This document shows, piece by piece, positions 22,793 to 33,443 of a DNA stretch of 64,000 bases; positions within the stretch are counted from its first letter, which is position 1; every line of letters starts with the position of its first letter. The notes beneath the pieces are model-generated. The model had not been told where the DNA came from. It saw only the letters and a list, made by a program, of their open reading frames with translations, and ran no database searches. Made by a program: the position numbers and the translations under genes. Source of the DNA: Takakia lepidozioides. Taxonomy: Eukaryota > Streptophyta > Takakiopsida > Takakiales > Takakiaceae. The stretch is from NCBI GenBank assembly GCA_030704615.1, contig CM060731.1:9052001-9116000 (forward strand), written 5' to 3'.

Positions 22793-25700
22793 CTACCCAT
22801 GTGTTGTATCCCGCTGCAAAAGAGTATCGACCTCGTTGAAACTCATAGTGGTCTGGTGAATGAAGTTGTCACGTTTGGGATCGCAAACCATCCTCCTCAA
22901 AAATATGAAATACAAATGTTTGCAGGGTATGAATTTACCTCTCTTGCCCAAACTGGTTGATAGCATATTCACAAAATCAGGACATGTGCAATTGGGGAAA
23001 TTGGAAACCGTGATGTCGTAGGTCCTGTCATGAACAGCAGATGTGGAAGTGATGATTGTGAATACCCGACCATATCCTGGATCGGGTACTTCCGTGGTGC
23101 TTCCGACACGAGCTTGGAGCATTCTTGCGGACTCCACTTTGCCAAAGTGTTCAGCGGTTGGAGAGAAACGCCGAACGAGCTTTCCATCTCGTTTGATTGG
23201 CCACAAGTCAGGATTTGCCGAGGGGACCCGGGAGGACGCAGAAGTAGTAGCACATGCATGGAGTTGGGGTTGTCTCGCAAGGGAAAAACCTGCCTCCTCC
23301 AGCATTTCAATCTCCTGAAAGCTGAGATGTGTTCCCACCTTCACGGGCCAAACGGTTGGAGGAGATGGCTTCATCACTACGGAAGGACGCACAGTTCCAC
23401 GCACACATCTGGCACAATCATCTGCGCAGAACCAGAACTTGTGGTTCTTGGCTTCTGGTTGACCGTATGGACGCATCAAGCCCGTGAAAGTCGGAGCAGG
23501 AGTTCGGGCACCACCTCTGGATATAGATGAAGTGCACTTCTCGAAATTAGTTGCCCTGATCGCTGTACATTTCACACGAGACCCGACACTTGTGCGTTCT
23601 ATGTGCCAAACGTGGTCGGGGCATGCGGACTCAAGCACATCAAGGGGGTTGTTTCTCTCCTGCACCATTTCAGTGGCACGGTTTGATGCTGAAGCTTGCC
23701 GTCGTGTTGGAGGTTCCTCCACAATGGAGGTTCCGGACATGGAGCTGTCATGCAGGGGAACACGAGGCTTCGAGAAGTTATCACGGTCTGCCCTGTAGGA
23801 ATCTGAATCCGAACCAGGTGGAGTGTTCAATTTCCTCTTACAGGAGCCGAATCTCTCCTCCCCTTCAAGATGTGGAACTCTAGAAACAAGTGGCGTTCCC
23901 TGGGCATACATGCTCACCGCCCGTGCTATCTTGATTGGATCCCCAGATCTGTTTGCAGCACGCAACATCAACTCCCATTTGTCCGGACCCTTGCCACCAA
24001 CCCCACCTCGTAAGAAATCACGGTATCGGGTTTGTTGTTGCAAGGCACGTATCAAATCATCTGTTGTTGCCACATACAAATCCCGACCTCGTTTCCCAGA
24101 CTGCTGCAACCATGCATTGTGCACAGTTTCTGCCAAATTGCAAGATGGCATGTCCGCCATTTCCTCAATGGACATGTTCTGCAAAGAGGATAACCACACT
24201 TCAGAACAGTGCACAGGAAACAACATAAAGAAAGCAATGAGTCAAAAATATGGAAAGCAAATGTATGAATAAAGCATGAAATAGAAGCCTCGTACCATTG
24301 TCATGGCTGCTCCCCACTGTCTATACCGGAAGTGCCAAAACGCCAGCCAATCTTCCAATGCTCTCATACTCTCAAGTGATGCAGCTCCAGAAAAGAACAA
24401 CCAGGCACGAATTGTCTGGAACAAAGTGTCCGCCTCCTTCATTGTTCTAGCATCTTTGTACTCTTTGCACAATTTACGGTGCTGAGTCTGCATCTCTGGT
24501 TTGATGTCCGACTTTGTATGTTTTTCTAGAGATTGTGTCCAATGGAATAGACATGTACGCTCTCTTCCTGGCATAGGCACTTTTGGGTCGCCCGATCCGA
24601 AGACAACACGAATAGCATTGAAATTTGCTTGAGCACTATCCGCCATAAAACCTGCGAAATTTGGAGATGGCAGCCCATGACACGTATCAGGGAATTCCAC
24701 ATGAGCTTCTGGGATTCCGTATCCTCGGATTGCATGTCACAAACTGCAATTGTCATAACTCGTTGGTACACTGGATCGTAGACATGACAAGTCATTGTCG
24801 TCCAATCCTTCACTCGTTTCACATGATCAAACATAAGAAAACAGTTCTGCAAGTCCCCAGTCTTCTGCATCCGCTTCACGAGGCTAACCCCACTGCCCTC
24901 CCCAACAGTCGACATTTTGAAAAGAAAACTTTGATGCACCTTGACCTGGGAATACATTGTCCTGGATGTAATCGTACTTGCTCACTCGTTTCAATTCCAA
25001 AATATTGTCTATGTAGCCTCTGATCCCAGAGCCCATTCTCAATGCATTGATCTGATGCCGAATGTTAGGTGAACTTAAAGTGGAGAAATGATCCATGACC
25101 AGGTCCAATGCTGCACCGTCAAGTTTAGTCCCCACAGAATCTCCTTCACTCAAAATATGGCTTTCCAAGAAGGACTTGCTTGCGCCAAGAGCAATTGCAG
25201 ATGTTGTTGCGGATGGGTTTCTCCCGAACTCCTGTTTGATCAACCTCGATACTGTCTCAACACTCTCCCTGTAATCCCCCTTCGAGACAGGATGGTTATG
25301 GAATCCAAAATGCACACAAGCTCTCGTCATTGTATTCAAACGGTGGACAACATAGTACATTCTTGCTCCGCAGAGCGCCAAACAGGATGGCACAAGTTTG
25401 CAGAATTTGCAGACGAAAGTGTTTGCCGGTGGAGGGGCAGTCCCAGGCTGAAATGGATTTTCCGCCAGACCCTCCCATTCGCTTTGATTATGAACCCCAG
25501 ACTGAAGAAAGTGTCTGCAATTCAAATTATCACACCTAAGGTGTCCATTGCAAACTGTCCTCCTGAAAACAAGCTTGTCATCATTCTGAATATTGGATGT
25601 TTTTGTTCTGCACCACGGGTGCCCGTCGTGTTTCTTGTCCATTCCATGCATCATGATTGTTACACCTCCAACTCGCGGAGGAGGAGGCAGCTCGAATAGG

Positions 25701-26296
25701 ATATCGCCATCAAAAGTCTCCGGCAAGAACTTCACAGGCACCTGCTTCAAAGATTCCCAATCAATTCCCCGCAACTCACTTTTGAATCCAGCCATTCCTC
25801 CCATCGCCCGCAATTTTGGAATGACACTACAAATCTCTTCTTCATCAGCTTCTCCAACCACAGTAGGAAGGACTGGATTTGGAATTTCACTTATGTCATC
25901 ATCGGAAGAATCCGAAAGCTCAACGATTGGAGTGGAGGAAGTCTGTTCTTTTTTCACCACCACCTCCCTCTTGTCTTCAACGACCGAAGCAGCAGTCCCG
26001 GGCGTCACATATGACCCAAGGGACTTTCGCCGAGGCTCTCCAAGTACTCTGTATCGACCAGGACGCACTCTCCACTGGCTGATATGAGCCGTCTCATCAC
26101 GGTTTTGGAAAGAATATTTCACCAACTTCCCTTTCAGATCGTAAACCTCTTTCTCCAAAAAGATGGAGCCATTCTGCAGCTGAAAACGGGTAGCCAAGAC
26201 ATGTTCCAGAACAATTGCAAATCCATTGTCAAGGACTTCCTGGGAGAACGGCACTGGTTTGTCGTCTGAGAAGAACTCCGCTTCAGAGGAAGCCAT
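22793..26296 (-). CDS. MULE transposase: zinc cluster, DDE core, SWIM finger
   Basis: The ATG is at 26296. Open segments are 26296 to about 24930, about 24930-24665, about 24680-24296, and 24178-22793. The last junction is a clear intron (donor CAATG/GTACGA, acceptor TTTGCAG). The first two changes of frame have no convincing intron (the second would be only 32 bp) and look like single-base frameshifts. Features in order: an acidic N-terminus; a Cys/His cluster (CNGHLRCDNLNCRHFL, later HNHPV) like FLYWCH/GCM-type DNA-binding fingers; the DDE core with Asp in FDHVKRVKDW (about 24827), Asp in MADSAQANFNAI (about 24639), CLFHW and a Glu candidate in ALEDW; and a C-terminal SWIM finger, CTC...CKH with 19 residues between the pairs. 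Asp spacing of about 62 residues suits MULE transposases. The enzyme would bind the terminal repeats and cut and join DNA. Confidence 0.82.
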
Positions 26297-27150
26297 CTTC
26301 CTTCCTCGAGTATGTTTGTACCTTGCTATCGCAGATCTAGTGTAAATCGGTTTACTATTGTCTCCAGAACACAGTTGAAGAATGAGCAGAGAATATGGCG
26401 GAGGAAGCTCAGATAACGACTGTGCATATTATGTTATTCTTTCCAGATATGCAGCCGTCCATTTTAATTACTTTTCTTGTGGGCCCAGTGGTCAGAGTAT
26501 CCCTAGGGGCAGTGTCGGCAACTGTTAAACCGTTAATCAGAACCTCATCAATAAACCCAATAACAAAGCCGACTTCCTGGAAGCATGCCACAGGATCTGA
26601 GAATGGGATTGCAGATTAAGTAAATGTATCTATATACTACTACCAATGATCATGCGCACCTGGAAAGTTCCAAATGTGAAACGAATGTGGGGTTTGGCTA
26701 ACAAGGATGACCGTGTATGATATTCCAAAATTTGTCATCAAACTCTCGTTCATTTATATTTATTTGTTTAAGACTGCGCATCAATTTCTGGGATTCGCTG
26801 TTATTTTTAAATATTGAACCCGTTCTAATAAAGAACACGCCGTTTTTTTTGGGCGGCACACGTCAGACATCCATAACTGAATACGAACAGCTGTACACCA
26901 ATTGCTGGCATGTGCACTAATAAGGAAACGACTATGTGTAACGGTCACGCGGGAGGGAATCCGATGCTTCTAGAGACACGCAAGAACGCAGGCAATCCCG
27001 CAAGAAATCGGGAGTCACTGCGTTTTTCTACTTTTCGCGCTTAGAGGGAGAGTGGTAGTCAAGCTGGAGAGGGTTCCTTCTAGAATACGAAAGAGAAGAA
27101 AGTCTCTTTATTTTACTTCCCTTAGAGAGAGACGCAGAGCAAGAGAGAAA
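26297..27150. promoter_or_regulatory. Divergent promoter shared by transposase and cargo gene
   Basis: The two genes of the element start 854 bp apart and read away from each other, unlike the convergent genes of MuDR. The interval therefore holds both promoters. It is AT-rich near 26.7-26.85 kb (TTTATATTTATTTG near 26753). No copy of the intronic palindrome is present here. Exact transcription starts cannot be read. Confidence 0.5.
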
Positions 27151-30100
27151 ATGACGAGGCGTCGTTTGTTGGAGAACACAGGGCCAAGGCAGCAGGTGAA
27201 CGCGGAGACTGATTCACAAGAGCAGACGGAGACTGAGGCAGCGGCTGCGACACAGTCGGCGATAAGAGTGCGCCAGCCTGTGGAGGCAGAGATGATTCGC
27301 AGGGACACTGAAGAAGGTGGAAGCACGCGGAACGCCGAACCTGGAGAAGGTCAAGAAACCCTTGCGCAGACAGAAACTCCAGCAGATGTGAGAGGGAAGA
27401 GGAAAGCTGCTGAAGGGGATCAAATTTCAAAACCTAAGAAGGTGCCAGTAAGTTTTATCATATAGTCTGTCTGATTGCCTTTCAAGGAGTCCTTCTCTTC
27501 CCTTCTTTAGCAGGAACTACTGAATTGCGAGCGTCGTTAACGCCATTCGATTCTCCTCATGAGATTTATGTACCTATGTGTTTGAAGAGAGAGTCTGCAC
27601 TTACTATTCTCCCTAAACTACACTGAATGTCGTTGCCGCCAATCAGTTGCACATGTATGTCATTACACAACACCGATCCGGCAGGTCGTTATCTTTTGTG
27701 ATTGTCGTTAACGCCGTTCGCTATCGCTCTCGCTTTTGTTTTGAATACGGCAGTCTCAGCTTTGCATGTGTAGATTGTGCTGAATTCTTTCACACCATTC
27801 ATGGTGAGTTTCCTTGATACAGAGTGATGGTCGTTACCGCCATTCACTATTTGCAAATCACTCAGTCAGAACTGAATGGCATCGTGCAGAAAACTGTGAG
27901 GTCGAAGCCTACAGGATCAGAGGGGAAAGGATCTGGAGATGGGGACGAGTCCGCAAAAAGCTCAGAGAATACAGATGAAGCAGATGAATCCGAAGTGCAC
28001 TACCTTGACAAGGTGAAAGAACTCATGTCATTCCAGAAGGTAAACTCTCAGGAGGTTATAAGGGACATGCTCGTATCTGGAGGGCGTCTGGACATACCTC
28101 TGTGCCGGATGATATCAATGCCTGTTGTGCGTCCACCTCTTTCCCATGACATAACAAAATTGGAGAGTGATTTTGTGCATGGATATAGACTTGGTGCACA
28201 AGTTTTTTATGTGTCACTGACGGATATAAATGGGAAAAGCACATTAGTGTCTCCAGAGATCAGTGATAACTGGGATGAGTGCTGGAAAGATGCCAATGAG
28301 GAGTTCGAGCTGGGCCTCATGATGGGAAAGAACACCCAGCAATTCTGCAACCACATGTTCTACGTCTGGGACGGCAACCACCGATTGCTGGCATGGATGG
28401 GATACATTCAGAAACACCATTCGAAAGACAAAGACAAGCATGTTGCTGTGGAGGCAATGGTTTTGGATCCAGGAAACGACATCGCTAGGCTTCTTACAGC
28501 TATGCACGACGTGAACAAGTAAGTCATCCAGGAGATTTCATTCCCTCTGTAGTGTCTTGTTAATCCTCAAAAAACAGTGTTAAGGAATGCAATGTTTCCA
28601 ATGTTTTTGCAGATCGACAGAGAAATCGCATGTGACAACAAGCTTGGTTCACACACTATTCCGAATTCAGAGGATTGGTCTGATGAAGCTGGATGATTTT
28701 CGGACAGTACTACCACCCAATATCATCAAGAAGTGCGAAACAGGAAGAGCTGCAGGCACTTGGTATTCTTTGACACGAGAGGCGTTTCTGGAGTACATGT
28801 ATGCGGTAAGCCCGAGTCTGTAATCTGTTTACTTTTCGAATACATGTTTGTAGTCCCTTCGGAGCTAATCACTACTTGAATGAATGCAGCAAGAACTGGC
28901 AGAGGCAGCTGAGAAGGGAAAATCCGAATATTACCGCACTACACCAGAAGAACTAAGGACATCAAAGGGTGTGGAAGCTGCAATAAAGAAGGAGTTTGAA
29001 ATGCGAAGAACCAAATTGATGTCAGCCTTCGGAAAGCAGCTTAGAATAGTAGATCCTGGACTTGGTCCTGAGTTCCTTCAGCAGATCAAAACACACTATG
29101 ACAAGCATGTGCATCCGGAGATGCAGCAGGAGAAATTGCACCGGCTGGCCATATCGATGGTCGACCCACAAACAAAAATAAGGTGGCTGGAGATATGGAA
29201 CTCAGATCAAACAGTAAAGGACTTGAATCAGTTCCCAAAGAGCACCATACAGCCTGGCACAAAGGTGGAAGGAATCAGTGATTTGGTGTTTGATAACTGG
29301 CTCCACAAGGCTACATTTTGGAGTCAGGTGTGTATTCGAACATGCTGTTTCTTCTCTTCAAGTATGTGATGTGTATCTTTTTTGCAATTCTGACAAATAC
29401 TATTTGCAGCTCGAAAAGCGCGCCGTCATTGTGCTGGATCAGACTTTGAAGGACCTGAACATTGCGATTGTTTCCCCTCCCCAAATGTCATTGGAGGCAT
29501 ACATAAGGAAGTGGAGAGGTCTCACCTGGAGATACTGTTTTTTCCGGGAGTTCTCCAAAGATGGTAACATTTTACGGTCCAACGACTTTGACAGTCAGGT
29601 TGGAGGAGAGTGGGCCATGATGCGAGTTGTGTACAGGTGCAATGTCATACTTGAAACTCTACTGTTTTTTTGGGAAAAAATGTGGCTTCATATGGATTGC
29701 AATCTTAGATCCAGATTGAATGTCGTTGACGACATTCACTTCTTTGTCTAAGTCATTCTTAAGCGAGTATATGAATTCACCTGGTTAGGATCTAAGGGTG
29801 CAATTATATTGTCCCTGATTAGAATTGATAATGTCCTTGAATGGCGTTGACGACATTCACATACGGAGTTGTTGAGAGGTCCTCAAAGTTATTTAAATTT
29901 TTGTAATGTCCATAGAGGTTACAGTGAGGGTTCCTCACTTCATTTTGCTGAATGTCAATGCAGACATTCAGTTGTTCTGCATTGTTTTTGCCTCTTGCGA
30001 TGAATGTGGAGGCTTGATAAGCTCTGTTTTAAGAAATCCAAAGTGAATGTCGTTGACGACATTCACAGCTGTGTCTGTATTATTCAACAGCGACAAATTC

Positions 30101-32781
30101 AATTTACATGGATTGGGGAGCTAAGTAATTGGTTTCTTTTTTGTATTTTTGTGAATGGCGTTGACGCCATTCACATACAGTGATGTTGTGAGGTCCTCAG
30201 TGATAGGTTCGTTATGAATGTGCATTGAGTTTGCCTGAGGGTTCCTTACTCAATTTTTTGATTTCCATCCTGTGATTTTGCTTCATTTAAGTAATAATTT
30301 GGCTTCATTAGTGAATGTCGTTGACGACATTCACTTCTATGTCTGTGTCATTTCTAAACGATAATTTGCATTCACCTGGATTAGGGTGTATTTACAGTGT
30401 CATTGAATGGAATGTTCTGAATGGCGTTGACGACATTCATATCTGGAGCAGTAGTGTGGTCCTGAAAGGTCCTTGGAGCAGTTCTCAGAGCCATTTCAAT
30501 CTATGTTTTATTCTTTCTGTTCTACTTGCATCTTACTCACTGAGCGCTTTTGTGGGTTGGGATTTATCTCCTTTTTTCAGGTACACGAAATATGTGCTTA
30601 TGGAAGGAAATCACCTGAGCGGAATTCCCGACTATCTTGACATGTGGTCGGACCCTGCAAACGATCCAACCATGTATACTGCAGGGATATTGAAGGACTG
30701 GAGTCCTTCTCACTTCAGAGACTGTGGGTGGTACCTTGACTGCCCACCTGAGCACACGACCTTTCAAGAACACATATGAAATACTTGAACAATAACGCTG
30801 AGATGCTGGCGCCTTTGACTGACGAAGAGTATCAACGAAACATAGCAACATTGGCTGCCAAGGAGCCTGATGCTCAGGGAACGCCGCAGAAGGGAAAGAA
30901 GGCGGGCCGCAAACCAAAAGACAAGGCTGTTGATGTCATAGCCATCTCACCAGCAAAGCCAAAGGACAAAGACAAGTCCAAAGAGAAGGAAAAGGACAAG
31001 GGGAAGGAGAATGAAAAGGAGATGGAGAGTGGGCAGGACTTTACTGCTGGAAGATATACCCGCACTCTTCAGTGCGTGTTCGATGCCAAGCCACACCCTT
31101 CCCGTTCTGATTCAGCAGGAGAGATGAAAATTGTTAATGAGGGTTGGCTTTCGATGATGCAGAGTCGAAAGAGAGGATACACTGGGGTGCCATCCCCTAC
31201 CTGGGACAATATAATCTCATTCCTCAATCTGGTGAGAATTCCAGTTTCTTTCCTTTTTCTCTGAAAGTTTCGTTGGCAGTATTTCAGTCTCGTTCTTTGA
31301 AAACAATCTTGCCATCGTTCTTATTAAAAACATGTCTGTTGCAGGTGAGCACAGGTCCCACCTTCGTGTGCGGTGTGCAGAAAACTTATGCGGCCGACAT
31401 TGTCATTCTCGACATCCCGGATGGCCAGGCTGTGCCAGAAGTTCTTCCAAAGGGCAAGACGCCAGGCTGGAACAAATTCGAGGACAACTACTGGAGTTGG
31501 GTGTTCGGGTTCTGTAACAATTTCCTCTCTGATGCAGGGACACTTCTGCTTTTTTAGTCATGTGACAATGATAGTCGTCGGGCATTGGCATCATACCTCA
31601 AGTCTTCAGGGTTTGAAGTTTTGCGCACATGGAATTGTGTGAACAGCCTATACCTTGTGAAAGGGGGTTTCCCTGGTCAGCTGGTATGCCGTCTCCCTTC
31701 TGCTTGTGCTTTGATCATGAGTTTCAATTTTCTCTGCAGCTCCACTCTAGTAGAATGTTTTATGATCGACACCGATCATCACCGATTCATGATTTTTTGT
31801 GTCAGAGTTCTGAATAGCCGATGTACACACTTCCACTATAGATTGTGTTTACCACACTAACCTGCTATCTTTGCCAGACGAGGATGTTCGAGGCGATCTG
31901 CCTGCGGAGGATTCGCACATCAAAGACACCATCCTCCATCCGCAGCTTTGAGATTTCTGACCAGGGTTGTTTCGTCAACCCCCCTATGAGCCCCATGTCG
32001 ATGACATTTTGTACAACTTCATGCAGTCCAGTCAGACTCTGAAGAGACCAGATGGCACTCCCTGGAGAGGTGCAAAGGAAAAGTCACCAGCATTCATACA
32101 AATACTGCTGGAGTCATGCAGCCACCGCTCTGCACGGGTGGTCGATCTTTCTGTGTCCACAGGTTCGTTTTTTCCCTTCCGAATTGGTTTCCTTTCAACA
32201 GTTTCATCTGCTTAAATCCCCCCCTCCAAACTGTTCATGTTCTCCTGTCTGGTGCAGGAGCAACTTACCACGCATGCAAGGCAGGCGGAAGAAGCCTTTT
32301 TGGCATGGAGGGTGATTCTGACCTCTACAACACTGTGCTCCTCCCCCTTTTGTCTGGCTCCACTTCAGGCACACAGACTGATCGGATTCAAATTCGAAAT
32401 GATGACGATCCCGAAGATAAGCAGGTCGACAACGACTTTTCATGTGAGTAAGTGCTAAACCCTCTTTGGGAGTCATACTCAATTTCTCGATAACATCAAA
32501 GTTACAGTACTAACTTTTTCAGGCTGTCTTTCAGGAAAGGCAGCGGTGGATCTTCAGGAGATACAGTCATTTCTGGCGAGTCTGTTTTCGACAGCCCCCT
32601 TTCCAATTTTCTGCTTCCTGTTTATGCCGAAGCAATGGCACTTCACGCGGCCGAGTCCCTATCCCCTGACTTTTTAGTGGCCAGCCGTAGGTGTATCCAG
32701 CGTGGATCCGGTGTTCTAAAATACTTAGACTTAGATGCAGAGGAAGAGGGGATACATTGTACTGACTCTGAGTCAGACTGA
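27151..32781 (+). CDS. Cargo gene: ParB-like domain fused to a permuted DNA amino-methyltransferase-like domain (apparently damaged)
   Basis: Exons: 27151-27447, 27890-28518, 28613-28805, 28890-29327, 29410-29636, 30581-31231, 31345-31683, 31878-32162, 32258-32447 and 32523-32781, about 1,170 codons. Exon 1 is a charged linker. Exon 2 carries a ParB-N-like fold ending YVWDGNHRLLAWMGYI, with the DGNHR signature near residue 260. Middle exons are helical and unrecognised; exon 6 has a Lys/Glu-rich run. Exon 7 reads TYAADIVILDIPDG, placed like methyltransferase motif IV, then GTLLLF and YLKSSGFEVLRTW. Exons 8-9 read VVDLSVSTGATYHACKAGGR and LFGMEGD, placed like SAM-binding motif I. Motif IV before motif I is the order of beta-class N6-A/N4-C methyltransferases. 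ParB-N joined to such enzymes is known in phages and bacteria. Defects: one missing base near 30770, TAG at 31555-31557, and one missing base in the C run at 31978-31983. The exon 2 acceptor could also be 27866. Confidence 0.72.
27533..27847 (+). repeat. Palindromic site array 1 (four copies) in cargo intron 1
   Basis: Copies centre on CGTTAACG or variants: GTCGTTAACGCCATTC at 27533-27548; TGAATGTCG-TTGC-CGCCAATCA at 27624-27645; ATTGTCGTTAACGCCGTTCG at 27701-27720; and GTGATGGTCG-TTAC-CGCCATTCAC at 27824-27847. They are more diverged than the copies in intron 5 but share the arms GAATG(G/T)CG and CG(C/A)CATTC. Confidence 0.7.
29717..30439 (+). repeat. Palindromic site array 2 (seven copies) in cargo intron 5
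   Basis: Sites lie at 29717-29738, 29838-29859, 29949-29970, 30043-30066, 30151-30174, 30311-30334 and 30418-30439. Each has the arms TGAATGKCG and CGMCATTCA around a TTGA centre; the third copy is degenerate (TGAATGTCAATGCAGACATTCA has one weak arm pair). Several extend to GTGAA...TTCAC. They fall in tandem units of about 270-325 bp with two site types alternating. The copies at 29717, 30043 and 30311 are followed by TT/AGCTGTGTCTGT-like sequence. Those at 29838, 30151 and 30418 are followed by ATAC-GGAG and a GAGGTCCTCA-like stretch. Confidence 0.9.
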
Positions 32782-32909
32782 ACTGTATTATTTTAATATT
32801 CATTTTCATATTATCTGGAAAACGTGAATCCCTTTCCTCCACCGTAGTTGTTCCTTTAGAACAAATAATAATCACAGAATCAACTTTCGTTTAAATTGCT
32901 ATATGTATG

Positions 32910-33251
32910 AATCCATCTCACAAACCTCCCTGACTCTTCTCATATCCATTGTGCATTCATCTACACTGTATTCATGCGTGCTCCATTCATGAAAGCTTCC
33001 TTTGTACAACATCCATTGTACATTCATCCTCTGTACTCTTTAATCCACCCCACAAACCTTCCACACTCATTTCATATACGTTGTGCATTCGTCAAAAGAT
33101 TTGGTCATGCATCTTCCTGTCATGAATTTTTGTCATTGCTCAACATCCATTATACATTCATCCATTTTACTCTTATCCATCCGTCATTCATCCATCTACA
33201 TACATTTTTCACACTCATCCATCTGTTTATCATCCAACTGTACATTCATCC
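32910..33251 (+). repeat. Right subterminal repeat array of the MULE
   Basis: A ~21-bp unit close to CATCCATTGTACATTCATCC occurs at 32941-32961, 33010-33029, 33073-33093, 33144-33163 and 33231-33251, 63-87 bp apart. A longer repeat (AATCCAYCYCACAAACCT ... CATAT) starts at about 32910 and again at about 33041. The array lies between the cargo stop codon and the right terminal repeat. Confidence 0.65.
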
Positions 33252-33360
33252 ATCCTTTATTCAATGCCTTTTATTATGTCGTCCAGCTTGTTTCCGCGGT
33301 AAAGGGTGCCAATCCGCGGGAATACACTCCACTTCTTTCTGGGCGCGTGGTGACGCGGCC

Positions 33361-33443
33361 TTCACGTGTGATGACGTGGACTGAGCCCCGTGACGTGGCG
33401 TGAGCGCAGTTGCGCTCACGCGCTCACGTGACCAGGCTCACGC
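33361..33443 (-). repeat. Right terminal inverted repeat of the MULE
   Basis: TGGCGTGAGCGCAG, TTGCGCTCACGCG, CTCACGTGACCAGG and CTCACGC mirror the left terminus with a few substitutions. The inner part carries GATGACGTGG and GTGACGTGGCGTGAGC, which match the TGACGTGGCGTGAGC copies inside the left end. Confidence 0.75.

Noticed and set aside
23030..23798. Long plus-strand frames of 90-166 codons
   Set aside because: They mirror the 1.4-kb last exon of the minus-strand transposase and show no motifs.
22793..26296. Reading the SWIM/DDE gene as a domesticated FAR1/FHY3-type host regulator
   Set aside because: It is enclosed by terminal inverted repeats and an exact 9-bp duplication and has frameshifts, which fits a transposon rather than a conserved host gene.
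27052..27150. A longer N-terminus for the cargo protein from a GTG at 27052
   Set aside because: The first ATG in frame is at 27151; the upstream extension needs a non-ATG start.
27824..27889. Extending cargo exon 2 upstream to 27824
   Set aside because: This stretch contains a copy of the intronic palindrome and lacks an acceptor at its start; in-phase acceptors lie at 27866 and 27890.
29717..30439. Regularly spaced repeats in this stretch first look like a CRISPR array
   Set aside because: The repeats are palindromic, spacing varies from about 75 to 140 bp, spacers are themselves related, and the stretch is an intron of a eukaryotic transposon gene with no cas genes.
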